This document shows, piece by piece, positions 47,735 through 59,422 of a stretch of DNA of 64,000 nucleotides (position 1 is the stretch's first letter; each line of letters opens with the position of its first letter). The notes beneath the pieces were generated by a model, which had not been told where the DNA came from, did not search any database, and was given only the letters and a program-made list of their open reading frames with translations. The stretch comes from Bog-159 sp963738345 (lineage in GTDB: Bacteria > Acidobacteriota > Terriglobia > Bryobacterales > Bryobacteraceae). The position numbers and the translations under genes are program-made. The DNA is taken from NCBI GenBank assembly GCA_963738345.1, contig CAVTWI010000002.1, positions 1,922,001 through 1,986,000 of the forward strand. Reading direction: 5' to 3'.

Positions 47735-48133
47735 ATGGAAGAGGCGTCGCGGGTGCTGGTGATTGAGGACAGCAAGGCGGATGTCTTTCTGATTCGGGAA
47801 GCTCTGGAAACCGCGGGGGTGCGGGCGGCGATCGACGTGGTGCACGATGGCCAGGCGGCGGTGCGGTTTTTGGAGGAGCAGGCGCAACCGGCGCTGGTGC
47901 TGCTGGATTTGAATCTGCCGAAGTATAGCGGGCGGGAAGTTTTGCGGCACATTCGGAGCAATGCGCGGACGAAGGATGTGGCGGTGCTGGTGGTTACGTC
48001 GTCGGCGTTATCGCAGGACCGGGAGGAGTTGACGGATTTGGGATTCGATGGGTATTTTCAGAAGCCCTCGGATTATGCATCGTTTCTGAAGCTGGGGCCG
48101 TTGGTTAAGGGGTTGTTGGAACGAGGGCGATAA
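47735..48133 (+). CDS. single-domain response regulator (Rcp1 type)
   Basis: 132 residues, receiver domain only: VLVIEDSKADVFLIREAL, phosphoacceptor in VLLDLNLPKYSG, switch VVTSSALSQDREE and lysine in GYFQKPSDY. Starts 7 bp after the kinase stop. Rcp1-like proteins are the usual targets of the HDLKEPL-type kinase core, so it probably takes phosphate from core 2 upstream. Confidence 0.93.
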   Translation: MEEASRVLVIEDSKADVFLIREALETAGVRAAIDVVHDGQAAVRFLEEQAQPALVLLDLNLPKYSGREVLRHIRSNARTKDVAVLVVTSSALSQDREELTDLGFDGYFQKPSDYASFLKLGPLVKGLLERGR

Positions 48134-48201
48134 GGGCGGACGATTGGACAACTTGCGCGTTGCTGCATTCGGTGAGGAACGTCCGAGCCCCCTCCCTGGC
48201 T

Positions 48202-48924
48202 TCAAAGAACCACTAACGGCTCGGGCATCTGGTCCCATGTACGTCCGTCAAGTGCGCGGCCTGCCTTCTTCTTATTTACGCCCCCCCACTGCTTGAAGAA
48301 AAACTGAACGTCGGAATCGAGACACTGATCGCGAATGTTACGTACCCATTCAGAGTCCATAGCCCTGGCACCGGGTCCGGATTCGCCCCCGACGATCACC
48401 CAATCTACGCCGCGAAGGTTGAGTTGGCAAAGCGGCCCGAGAAGGGGCTCGAGGGACAGGAATTTCACGTGAGCGCCGGTGCGACGCAGGTGGTCAATGC
48501 GCATGGTGTAATCCTCGCTCTCAACGCTCACACCCATCCAGATTTGAGGTTCCCAGTTTAGCTTGTTACTCAGTTCCAGTAGACGCTCGGAACGCTTTGT
48601 TAGCAATTGGTATTGATGCCAGTGCGCTCTGCGCATTGTATCGAAAACGTCGCGGATATATGAGAGCGGAATCTCCGCATGAAACAAATCGCTCATGGAG
48701 TTCACGAAGATGCGCCTTGGCGACTTCCATTTAAGCGGCAGTTCGAGCATTTGCGGTTGCAGCGTCACTTCGAAGCCGTTTCGGTAGTTCGCCTGTCCCA
48801 TAGCCTGCAGTCGATTAGCTAGCCGTTCCGCGTAGCAATGCTTGCATCCGGGACTGATCTTTGTGCAACCCGTCACCGGATTCCACGTTGCGTCTGTCCA
48901 CTCGATATGTGAATTCGTTGCCAT
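48202..48924 (-). CDS. phage Gp37/Gp68-like protein (DUF5131), three-Cys motif
   Basis: 240 residues. Start IEWTDATWNPVTGCTKISPG and cysteine motif GCTKISPGCKHCYAERLA (CX6CX2C), likely a [4Fe-4S] site of the radical-SAM type; then YQLLTKRSERL, VSVESEDYTMRIDHLRR, LSLEPLLGPL, VDWVIVGGESGPGARAM and FFFKQWGG, all family hallmarks. The biochemical function of the family is not known. It is always found beside a TcmP protein, as here (4 bp gap, same strand). Confidence 0.9.
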   Translation of the reverse strand: MATNSHIEWTDATWNPVTGCTKISPGCKHCYAERLANRLQAMGQANYRNGFEVTLQPQMLELPLKWKSPRRIFVNSMSDLFHAEIPLSYIRDVFDTMRRAHWHQYQLLTKRSERLLELSNKLNWEPQIWMGVSVESEDYTMRIDHLRRTGAHVKFLSLEPLLGPLCQLNLRGVDWVIVGGESGPGARAMDSEWVRNIRDQCLDSDVQFFFKQWGGVNKKKAGRALDGRTWDQMPEPLVVL

Positions 48925-48928
48925 CTAT

Positions 48929-49765
48929 TCACAGTCTACCTTGACGATATTTATTGAAGATATCGTTCACGATGTTCGCCGCAACCGGCTTCTGGGAAGC
49001 GAAATATAGATAGTAAATGACTGACTTGGTCTTCGTCGTCATCGGCATGGGTTTGGACACAAACTTGAAACCCGCTTTCTTTCTTAGCCGCTCGCGCCAT
49101 GCGGCCTCGAACCGCTCATTGGAGACCTTCTCAGCGGCGCCGAAGAGGTTGCCGGAGCTGTCGAAGGCGGCGGCCTCCCACGTCTCGTCACCCCATAGGC
49201 GCGTCAACTGGTCGATCTTGCTCTGAACGACCTTGTCGCGGTTTCTGCGGAGGGCATTCCGGTTGATATCCATGATCATGAACGTTAGGAATACTTCAAT
49301 GGATCCGGATTTCCCGGCCGCTTCAATGACTTCCCATTTCAGGTTGATGTTGTAGGGGTCGAGCAAGCACAATGCACGGCTGTAATCGCTGTATTGCGCG
49401 CGCGGAAATACTTTCTGAACGAGGAGGTCATTACAATCAGCGCTTTCGATGAAGACATCGTCTCGGTCGCCGACCAAACGCCTCAGTTGCTCCGCGCGGC
49501 GTGGGTCGGCGTCGATAAAGTGATACTCCGAGAATGGTGGATTCGTGTTGATTGCGATGAGCGGACTGCCCTCGACGATGTCGCCGGTCGTTTTCGAGAG
49601 GTGAAGACCAGGGCCGGCATAGGCGTCGATGTAAAGCCATTTCAGGCGGGGCATAGTCTGGCGCCGATGCGCTTCGAGGATGGTGGAGTACGCGGAAGCG
49701 TACTCCCTGATAATGGCCAGTTTGACCTCTGACCATATGCCGATCTCGTCGTATTCAACCGCCAC
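48929..49765 (-). CDS. tcmP: three-Cys-motif partner protein TcmP
   Basis: 278 residues. VKLAIIREYASAYSTIL, WLYIDAYAGPGLHLS, EYHFIDADPRRAEQLRR and CLLDPYNINLKWEVIE are the TcmP pattern, which resembles a Rossmann methyltransferase-like fold (DAYAGPG as cofactor loop, DPY as catalytic-like motif). Named for its partnership with the DUF5131 protein; the joint role is unknown. Downstream of lon by 71 bp on the same strand. Confidence 0.85.
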   Translation of the reverse strand: MAVEYDEIGIWSEVKLAIIREYASAYSTILEAHRRQTMPRLKWLYIDAYAGPGLHLSKTTGDIVEGSPLIAINTNPPFSEYHFIDADPRRAEQLRRLVGDRDDVFIESADCNDLLVQKVFPRAQYSDYSRALCLLDPYNINLKWEVIEAAGKSGSIEVFLTFMIMDINRNALRRNRDKVVQSKIDQLTRLWGDETWEAAAFDSSGNLFGAAEKVSNERFEAAWRERLRKKAGFKFVSKPMPMTTKTKSVIYYLYFASQKPVAANIVNDIFNKYRQGRL

Positions 49766-49836
49766 AACAGAACTCTAGCAGAATGTTCGTGCTATGGCCA
49801 CCAGGTGTCATACCCGTCAGGCTCAGGATCGCTCAG

Positions 49837-52200
49837 TTAGGCCGCCACGTGCAGACGGCCTTGTTCGCTGATTCCTGGGATAGCGGCGCGCAGGACATCG
49901 TGGACGTGTTCGGCCAGGATGAACTCCATCTCGTTGCGGGCATCGGGCGGCAGATCGCGCAGGTCTTTCTCGTTTTGCTTCGGGATGATCACGCGGCGGA
50001 TGCCGAGGCGGCGTGCGGCCAGCATCTTCTCTTTAATTCCACCAACCGGCAGCACCAGGCCGGAGAGCGTGACTTCACCGGTCATGGCGGTGTCGCTGCG
50101 GACCGGCAATCCGGTGTAGAGCGAGGTTAGCGCCGTGGTCATGGTGACGCCCGCGGAGGGTCCATCCTTCGGAATGGCGCCGGCCGGGACGTGAACGTGT
50201 ACGCCGTAGCGGCGGAACATCGATTGATCAATGGAAAATTCGCCGGAGTGCGACCAGATATAGCTTTGGGCGGTCTTGGCGGATTCCTGCATTACCTCGC
50301 CCAACTGGCCCGTGAGGGAAAGGCCTTTGCCATCCTTCAAGAGCGCGGCTTCGATGTAGAGCACGTCGCCGCCGGCTTCGGTCCACGCGAGGCCAGTAGC
50401 CACTCCGGCGGGCACGTCTTTGCGGGCCTGTTCGGGCGAGAAACGCTCGGGGCCTAAGAGGTCGGTAAGCTCTTCCTTTTTAATTTCGACGGGCCCGGGG
50501 TTGGACTCGACTACTTTCAGGGCAACTTTGCGCATGACGCGGCCAATGGCGCGTTCCAGTTGGCGCACTCCCGCTTCGCGAGTATAGCGGGCGATCATCA
50601 AGCGCAGGGCTTCATCGCTCAGGACGCAGACGTCACTTGAAAGACCCGCTTCCTTTAGCTGTTTGGGTACCTGGTAGCGGCGCGCGATTTCGAGCTTTTC
50701 CTCTTCGCTGTAGCCCGCGAGGCGCACGATTTCCATGCGATCGAGCAGCGGTTGCGGAATGGTGTCGAGGGTATTGGCCGTCATCACGAAGAAGACCTTC
50801 GAGATATCGAACGGCAGGTCAAGGTAGTTATCGCGGAAAGTCTTGTTCTGCTCGGGGTCGAGGATTTCGAGCAGGGCGGCGGCGGGGTCGCCACGGAAAT
50901 CGCGGCCCAGTTTGTCGACTTCATCGAGCATCATGACCGGATTGTTTTCGCCGGCTCTGCGGATGCTTTGGATGATGCGGCCGGCCATGGCGCCAATGTA
51001 GGTACGGCGATGGCCGCGCAACTCGGCTTCGTCGTGCATGCCGCCGAGGCTGAGGCGCTCGAACTTGCGGCCGAGGGCACGGGCGATGGACTGGCCGAGC
51101 GATGTTTTGCCGACTCCGGGAGGTCCGACGAAGCACAGGATGGGGGCTTTGGCACCGGGGTTCAGCTTGAGAACGCCGAGGTGTTCGAGGATGCGCTCTT
51201 TGACGTCTTTGAGGCCGTAATGGTCGTCGGCCAGAATTTGGCGAGAGGCCGCGATATCGATGGTGGAATCGCCGGCTTTTTTCCAAGGCAGTTCGAGAAC
51301 AACTTCGAGCCAGGTACGGCCGACATTGTAGTCGGGGGCTTGGGTGGAAAGGCGGTCGAGGCGAGACATTTCGCGCTCGGCTTCTTTGCGGATTTCGTCG
51401 GGCAGGTCCGCTGCCTTCAGGCGGTCGCGCAGGAGTTCGATTTCGGATTCGCCATCTTTGCCACCGAGTTCCTGCTGGATGGCGCGGAGTTGCTGGCGCA
51501 GGACATATTCGCGCTGCTCCTTGCCCATTTCGCTTTGGGCTTTGGTGGCGATCTTGCCGCGGATTTCGAGGATCTGGAGTTCGTGGGAGAGGTGCGCGTG
51601 GATCAGGCGCAAGGCTTCGGCGCGGGTCTCGACGGCCAGCAGGTCGTGTTCGAGAGATACGTCCATGCTGAGCACACTGGCGAGCATCCAGATCATTTGT
51701 AGGGGATCGGTTTCGACGGTGATGGCGCGGGTGAACTCGACCGGCAATTCCACTCCGGCGTATTTCAGAACATTGGTGGCCAGGTCAATGACTTCTCGGT
51801 GCAGGGCTTCGATTTCCGGGTTTTCGGCGTCGGGTTCAGGGACGGGGAGGGGACGGAAATTGGCGGACAGGTAATCTTCACCAGTGAAATCGGCGAGGGA
51901 GACGCGTTCGACGCCCAATACAAGGATGTCGTAGTGGTCGGCACTGCGGCGGGACCGTTTGATGACGGCTTTGGTGGCGGTGGGGAACAGGTCGGCCGGG
52001 GTGGGCACTTCGATGGACGAATCGCGCTGGGTGACGATCAGAACTTCTTTGGATTCAGTCGCTAAGGCGGCCTGGATGGCGGCCACGGAGCGGGGGCGGC
52101 CAACGTTCAATGGCATCAATAGGTTAGGGAATAAGACCGTGTTTTTGATGGGGACGACCGGAAGATTTGAAAGATTCGGAAGATTTGGCTCTGGCGACAT
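49837..52200 (-). CDS. lon: ATP-dependent Lon protease
   Basis: 787 residues from the ATG at 52200 (longer frame to 52308 lacks family similarity). Order: substrate-binding domain (LPVVPIKNTVLFPNLLMPLNVGR), helical region, AAA core with Walker A FVGPPGVGKTSLGQ and Walker B PVMMLDEVDKLG, sensor MTANTLDTIPQPLLDRME, and the protease domain with Ser in PKDGPSAGVTMTTAL and Lys in GIKEKMLAARR. Degrades misfolded and short-lived regulatory proteins in the cytosol. Confidence 0.95.
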   Translation of the reverse strand: MSPEPNLPNLSNLPVVPIKNTVLFPNLLMPLNVGRPRSVAAIQAALATESKEVLIVTQRDSSIEVPTPADLFPTATKAVIKRSRRSADHYDILVLGVERVSLADFTGEDYLSANFRPLPVPEPDAENPEIEALHREVIDLATNVLKYAGVELPVEFTRAITVETDPLQMIWMLASVLSMDVSLEHDLLAVETRAEALRLIHAHLSHELQILEIRGKIATKAQSEMGKEQREYVLRQQLRAIQQELGGKDGESEIELLRDRLKAADLPDEIRKEAEREMSRLDRLSTQAPDYNVGRTWLEVVLELPWKKAGDSTIDIAASRQILADDHYGLKDVKERILEHLGVLKLNPGAKAPILCFVGPPGVGKTSLGQSIARALGRKFERLSLGGMHDEAELRGHRRTYIGAMAGRIIQSIRRAGENNPVMMLDEVDKLGRDFRGDPAAALLEILDPEQNKTFRDNYLDLPFDISKVFFVMTANTLDTIPQPLLDRMEIVRLAGYSEEEKLEIARRYQVPKQLKEAGLSSDVCVLSDEALRLMIARYTREAGVRQLERAIGRVMRKVALKVVESNPGPVEIKKEELTDLLGPERFSPEQARKDVPAGVATGLAWTEAGGDVLYIEAALLKDGKGLSLTGQLGEVMQESAKTAQSYIWSHSGEFSIDQSMFRRYGVHVHVPAGAIPKDGPSAGVTMTTALTSLYTGLPVRSDTAMTGEVTLSGLVLPVGGIKEKMLAARRLGIRRVIIPKQNEKDLRDLPPDARNEMEFILAEHVHDVLRAAIPGISEQGRLHVAA

Positions 52201-52255
52201 TGATATAGCCTCTAGTAACAAAAGATGAGCCAGTTGCACTAAAGGATTCGGGATC

Positions 52256-53017
52256 TTAGTGAGGGAAGCGGATGCCGGGCCCGAGGATCGCGATGTAGGC
52301 GAGACCAATTACTGCGGCGGCAATCCACCAAGCCGGCTGTCGATGGATGTATAAGGTATGCGGCGGCGGCGTGCGGGGGAGCAGGACGTCGGCCCACATG
52401 AGGCCGGAGGATCCGCCGAATGCGGCGGGAACGGTGGAGACGAGGAAGAGTTTCAGGCCGAGCGGGTCGAGGACTCCGGCGGCGCAACTGAAAAGGCAGG
52501 CAGCGTAATAGGGCAGGCGGCCGACGGTGTTATAGTCGGGGCGCGAGGGGCAGAAGGGATGGACGGCGAGGGCGAGTTGGCGTACGACCAGGAGATACAA
52601 GGCTGCGCCAAAAACGGTCATGGCGATGCGGAGCGGGATTTGATGGGGGGCGCCGCGGATGACCTCGTACCAGTCGCCGAAACCGATGATCCCGGAGAAG
52701 AGGAAGTAGCCGGCGCCGGGAAGGAGATTGAGTGCGGCGAAGATCCAGCAGAAGTAACGCGGGTTGGCGCGATCGCCGGCGCGGCGCGAGGCCCACAGTG
52801 CTATGGCACCGGCGAGCAGGTTGACGAGAGTTCCACCGGCATCGACCCAGCGGTCGGGATGGAGGGATGACAGGTGGTTGCTGGTGAGTTCGGTGGGGAT
52901 ATCGCCGCGGATCCAGGCGACCAGGCCGTGGCCCACGCCTTCGTGAAGCAGAGTCGCGGCGGCTGAGGCGACTACGGCCATGCTGATGATAGTTTGTTTA
53001 TCGTGGGGCTCGGGCAT
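52256..53017 (-). CDS. M50-like membrane protein
   Basis: 253 residues, about six membrane segments. The first has LLHEGVGHGLVAW, an HExxH-type zinc motif as in site-2 proteases and related M50 proteins; a second aspartate-type motif is not certain. Substrate unknown. Upstream of lon on the same strand and overlapping a DUF2442 gene by 20 bp. Confidence 0.7.
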   Translation of the reverse strand: MPEPHDKQTIISMAVVASAAATLLHEGVGHGLVAWIRGDIPTELTSNHLSSLHPDRWVDAGGTLVNLLAGAIALWASRRAGDRANPRYFCWIFAALNLLPGAGYFLFSGIIGFGDWYEVIRGAPHQIPLRIAMTVFGAALYLLVVRQLALAVHPFCPSRPDYNTVGRLPYYAACLFSCAAGVLDPLGLKLFLVSTVPAAFGGSSGLMWADVLLPRTPPPHTLYIHRQPAWWIAAAVIGLAYIAILGPGIRFPH

Positions 53018-53219
53018 GGGGACTTTCCGCGCGGGCTACCTGGGCGTACATGGCGTCTGGGGCTAAGTCAATATTGCCCGGCCATGCTAGAGCGCCGGAA
53101 TCGATGTAGACGCGGCTGAAGAAGTCAGTGTCGAGCAAGGGAGTAAGTGCGCCGGTCAAGTCTTCGGGGAGTAGCCGGACGCGACCGCTCAGGCCGTCTT
53201 CGACGATATCCCAATACAT
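52998..53219 (-). CDS. DUF2442 domain protein
   Basis: 73 residues with LLPEDLTGALTPLLDTDFFSRV and DSGALAWPGNIDLAPDAMY, the typical DUF2442 core. Such proteins usually pair with a DUF4160 protein in toxin-antitoxin-like loci; no DUF4160 neighbour is visible here. The last residues overlap the next gene. Confidence 0.7.
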   Translation of the reverse strand: MYWDIVEDGLSGRVRLLPEDLTGALTPLLDTDFFSRVYIDSGALAWPGNIDLAPDAMYAQVARAESPHARAPR

Positions 53220-53321
53220 GGCGATCCTCCCGTCAGGGCAGCCGGTCGGGTTGGCATAGGCCCCTCCCTTACAGTCGGGGCTCTGTTACTAAGCATACAA
53301 TGGACGCTGAGGTTTTTTGAG

Positions 53322-55861
<2,540 letters not shown>

Positions 55862-55928
55862 ATTGGCAGTTTGAGGATCGGGCGCCGATGTAAACGCGCG
55901 CCTGGAATAATCCGTACACCCGCATATA

Positions 55929-56483
55929 ATGGTGGTGGTGCGAGCCCCTGCCTGTGTTGCCGTGTTGCTGCTGGTTTGTGCGGCGGCGCCGGCCGACGTC
56001 CGCAATTGCACTTGCGACTTGGCCAGCGCGGAGAGCATGGCCAAACGCGAATGCGGGCTATGCCGCGAAGCCGAGAAACAACCGCCGGAGAATGCGGTTT
56101 TCTTCGTTAAAGACATCAACCCCAACAAGCCGAACCGGTGGCTGGCGCTGCCCCGCACACACGCGCACACGCTGGCCAGCCTGACGCCCGAGCAACGCTT
56201 GGCGCTGTGGACGGCCGGTATCGAAAAAGCCAGAAGCATCTGGGGCGAGCAGTGGGGCTTGGCGGTGAATGCCGACACCCGCCGGTCGCAGTGCCATGTC
56301 CACATACACATCGGCAAACTGCTGGACGACGTCGAGACGCCGGACTTCACGGTGGTCGATAGCCCGGCGGATATTCCGGTGCCGCCGGCGGGAAGTGCGG
56401 TCGGGATCTGGGTACATCCCGCGGCGGGCAAGTATCACGTCCACTTAAACGATGACGCACCCGAAACGCTGTTGATGAGGTAA
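55929..56483 (+). CDS. HIT-like (CDP-diacylglycerol pyrophosphatase-type) protein
   Basis: 184 residues with N-terminal signal sequence (ACVAVLLLVCAAAPA). The histidine triad CHVHIHIGKL lies near residue 122 and NADTRRSQ precedes it as in Cdh-type CDP-diglyceride pyrophosphatases, which hydrolyse CDP-diacylglycerol to phosphatidate and CMP in the envelope. Several cysteines (CTCDLAS, CGLCREAE) are extra. It precedes the altronate dehydratase by 3 bp. Intact, although both neighbours are frameshifted. Confidence 0.75.
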   Translation: MVVVRAPACVAVLLLVCAAAPADVRNCTCDLASAESMAKRECGLCREAEKQPPENAVFFVKDINPNKPNRWLALPRTHAHTLASLTPEQRLALWTAGIEKARSIWGEQWGLAVNADTRRSQCHVHIHIGKLLDDVETPDFTVVDSPADIPVPPAGSAVGIWVHPAAGKYHVHLNDDAPETLLMR

Positions 56484-56486
56484 AGC

Positions 56487-58040
56487 ATGGCCATCGAAAC
56501 GCTGCTCGAAATCGCCAAACTGCCGACCGCGGAGAATTCCGCCATCCATTTGCATGCCGCCGATAATGTGGCCATTGCCCGCGTGCCGCTTTCCGCGGGC
56601 AGCGAACTACGGGTGGACGGGCGACCGCTGACGTTGCGCGATCCGATTCCGGCGGGGCACAAAGATCGCGCTGGCTGCTATTCCGGCAGGCGAAGTGGTG
56701 TTGCGCTACGGGCAGGTGATCGGCCGCGCGCGGCAGGCGATCGAACCGGGGCGGCATGTCCACACGCACAACGTGGCTTTCGAGGAACTGCATTTCGACT
56801 ACGAATTTCCCGACCGGCGAGATGCCGCTTTGCCCGCTGCGCCGCGACGCGCCGACATTTCATGGGCTACGCGCGCGAGGATGGGTCGGTGGGCACGCGC
56901 AACTATATCGCGGTGGTGGCGGCCAGCAATTGCGCCGCGCATACCGCGGAGCTGATCGCGCGCAGCTTCGACGGCGAGACCGCTGCCGCCCAACGTGGAT
57001 GGCGTGGTGGCCTTTCCGCATGGCGAAGGCTGCGGCCACACCATCGGCCCGGATACCGAGCAACTTCGGCGCACGCTGGCCGGAGTGCTGGCGCATCCCA
57101 ACGTTTCGGCGGCGGTGATTCTGGGACTGGGCTGCGAGGTGAACCAGATCGACCATTATCTGGGTCCCAACGCGCCGCGCACCAGCCGGCTGGTGGGCAT
57201 GACGCTGCAATCGAGCGGCGGGACGCGCGGCGCGGTGGAGGCGGCCCGCGCGGAGATCGGCCGCCTGATGGAGCAATGCGCGGCCGAGCAGCGCGTGGAA
57301 GTGCCCGCTTCGAAAATCGTACTGGGGCTGAATTGCGGCGGCTCCGATTCGTTTTCGGGCATCACCGCGAATCCGGCGCTGGGCGTCTGCTCCGATATGC
57401 TGGCGGAGATCGGCGCCACCGCGGTGCTGGCGGAAACCACCGAGATCTTCGGCGCGGAGCATCTGCTGGTGAAGCGCGCGCGCAACCGGCAGGTGGCCGA
57501 GAAACTCTTGGGTTTCGTCGCAGGCTATAAGCAATACCTGAACCGGTTCGACGGCAGCTTCGACGACAATCCGTCGCCCGGGAATAAGGAAGGCGGCCTG
57601 ACCAATATTCTGGAAAAGTCGCTGGGCGCGGTCGCCAAAGGCGGGAACTTCGCCGCTGACCGACGCGGTGGATTACGCCGAAGCGGTGCGCACGCCCGGC
57701 TTCGTTTTCATGAATACGCCGGGCTACGATCCGGTATCGCTGACCGGCCTCGCGGCGGGCGGGTGCAACCTGATCGCGTTCACCACGGGACGCGGCAGCG
57801 CCATCGGCTTCCCCACCATTCCGGTGATCAAGATCGCCAGCAACAGCGACACCTACCGGCGCATGAAGGACAACATGGACATCAACGCCGGCGCGCATCG
57901 CCGATGGCGAGAAGAGCGTGCAGCAAGTGGGCCGCGAGATTTTCGACATGCTGTTGCGGGTGGCCTCCGGCGAGCGGACGCGCGCGGAAGCGCTGGGGCA
58001 TCACGAATTCGTTCCGTGGCGCATCGGGCCGGTACTGTAG
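56487..58040 (+). pseudogene. uxaA: altronate dehydratase family protein, frameshifted
   Basis: UxaA-type lyase removing water from D-altronate in hexuronate catabolism. Pieces: an SAF-like N-terminal part (ENSAIHLHAADNVAIARVPL, LAAIPAGEVVLRYGQVIGRA, HVHTHNVAFEELHFDYEFP), then YAREDGSVGTRNYIAVVAAS, VDGVVAFPHGEGCGHTIGPD, NVSAAVILGLGCEVNQIDHY, LGLNCGGSDSFSGITANPAL, ATAVLAETTEIFGAEHLLVK, GFVFMNTPGYDPVSLTGLAA and a final frame with KSVQQVGREIFDMLLRVASG to the stop at 58040. Breaks near 56660, 56815, 56990, 57655 and 57895. Only the C-terminal lesions fall in the catalytic part. Start at 56487 follows the HIT gene closely. Confidence 0.82.
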
Positions 58041-58172
58041 AGAGACTGTCCGCTAGTACGCGGTCTTTCGCGGGGTGCGTATTCTAGTAACGCGCCAGCG
58101 CAAAGTGCGTGGTAGAATCGTCTAGTCTTCGCCGAGGGGGCGAAGCACCACACCCAGGAGGGTACATATCGA

Positions 58173-59255
58173 ATGAAGACGAGTTTTTTGAGAAGTGCGC
58201 TCATCACTTCCGGTCGCCGCGATGTCCTGGTGGGACTGGCAGTGGCGCAAGACGATGCCGAGACGACGCCGAGCACGCCCAGGTTCGTCACGTTGCCGCC
58301 GAAGCCGGGTACCGACGGCGCTAAGCCCGCGGTTACTTTACCGACGTGGAATGGCTCGTTTGTCTACTCCGGTCACACTTACAACTACAACATGGTCGGC
58401 ACGGCGCCGTCGTCCAATGCGACAACCACAATTCCGGTATACATCATCCCGATTAAAATTGTGATCACCTCGAAGACTGGCGGTACGACCACATTTGATC
58501 CTGCCACGGTTTTGACCAACGGCAAGACGGTAGTGCAGAACACGGTTGCTTCGCCCCTGTTTGACAAGACCACCAAGTATGTTCAGGGTGGCGTGAACGT
58601 GGGCACGACCCAATACATCGATGCGTTCCAGCGCGCTAATTTCTGGGGCACGGTAAGTACCAATCCGAACTATCACGTGCTGTTCGGCGGTCCCACGGTG
58701 TTGGCGGAACAGACCCTGAGCCCCCCGGCAGCGGATGGCAAGACGGGTCCGGAATTCGGGTTCACGGCCGGCAAAGTGAACATCAACTGGATCGATGCGC
58801 AGTTCATCAACATCATGAAGAAGATCACCAAGATCCAGCCCAATACGCTGCCCATCTTCCTGTTGTATGACACGTACCTGACGCAGGGAGGCTGCTGCAT
58901 CGGCGGCTATCATAGTTCCAATGGGGCCCAGGCTTATTCGGTGGCCACGTACGCGGACCATGTAGGCGCGTTCTCGCAAGACGTTTCCGCGCTGTCGCAT
59001 GAACTCGGCGAATACGTGGACGATCCGCTGGTCAACAACACCGGCAATCCGGTATCCTGCGGCATTTTGGAAGTCGGCGATCCGCTGGAGAATAATCCGA
59101 ACTACGGCGCTTATCCCTACACGGTAAACGGGTTCATGTATAACTTGCAGGATCTGGTAACTCTTCCGTACTTTGGCGCGCCGGCGAGTACCTCGGTGAA
59201 CAACTGGTTCACGTTCCAAGGGGAAACTCTGTCGGTCTGCCAGAATGGCGGCTAG
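58173..59255 (+). CDS. secreted protein with HELGE motif, unknown function
   Basis: 360 residues. The signal peptide as read lacks its hydrophobic core; shifting one base at ~58213 and back at ~58228 restores ALITSVAAMSLVGLAVAQ, so two compensating indels are likely. The mature part has PVYIIPIKIVITSKTGG, a ~150-residue beta region, cysteine cluster TQGGCCIGGYHSS and ALSHELGEYVDDP, a metzincin-like HExxE/H variant found in many acidobacterial secreted proteins. Ends WFTFQGETLSVCQNGG, whose DNA recurs at 60740. AGGAGGG is present 11 bases before the ATG. Confidence 0.65.
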   Translation: MKTSFLRSALITSGRRDVLVGLAVAQDDAETTPSTPRFVTLPPKPGTDGAKPAVTLPTWNGSFVYSGHTYNYNMVGTAPSSNATTTIPVYIIPIKIVITSKTGGTTTFDPATVLTNGKTVVQNTVASPLFDKTTKYVQGGVNVGTTQYIDAFQRANFWGTVSTNPNYHVLFGGPTVLAEQTLSPPAADGKTGPEFGFTAGKVNINWIDAQFINIMKKITKIQPNTLPIFLLYDTYLTQGGCCIGGYHSSNGAQAYSVATYADHVGAFSQDVSALSHELGEYVDDPLVNNTGNPVSCGILEVGDPLENNPNYGAYPYTVNGFMYNLQDLVTLPYFGAPASTSVNNWFTFQGETLSVCQNGG

Positions 59256-59320
59256 GCTTTAGAGCAATCAAGTAGCGGTTTGAATTAGGGCAGGCGGCAA
59301 TGTGTCGCCTGCCCTTTTTT
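59205..59320 (+). repeat. repeat unit copy 1 (gene 3' end plus terminator)
   Basis: From GGTTCACGTTCCAAGGGG to the terminator T-run. The same order of sequence blocks (ACTCTG..GG.CTGCCAGAA, GCGGTTTGAATT, GGCAGGCGGCAATG.GTCGCC) appears at 60738-60836, with the stop region and spacer diverged. Confidence 0.8.
59288..59320 (+). terminator. rho-independent terminator (copy 1)
   Basis: GGGCAGGCG (59288-59296) pairs with CGCCTGCCC (59306-59314), 9 bp perfect, followed by six T. Follows the secreted-protein gene. Confidence 0.88.
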
Positions 59321-59422
59321 AATGGCGCCGCGCTCAGTGGATCTGTTTAGTAGTACCGGTTTTCAAGTGGAGCCATGCAAGTTGCTTGGCTTTAAGCCCG
59401 AAGTTGTATATACCTGGATAAC

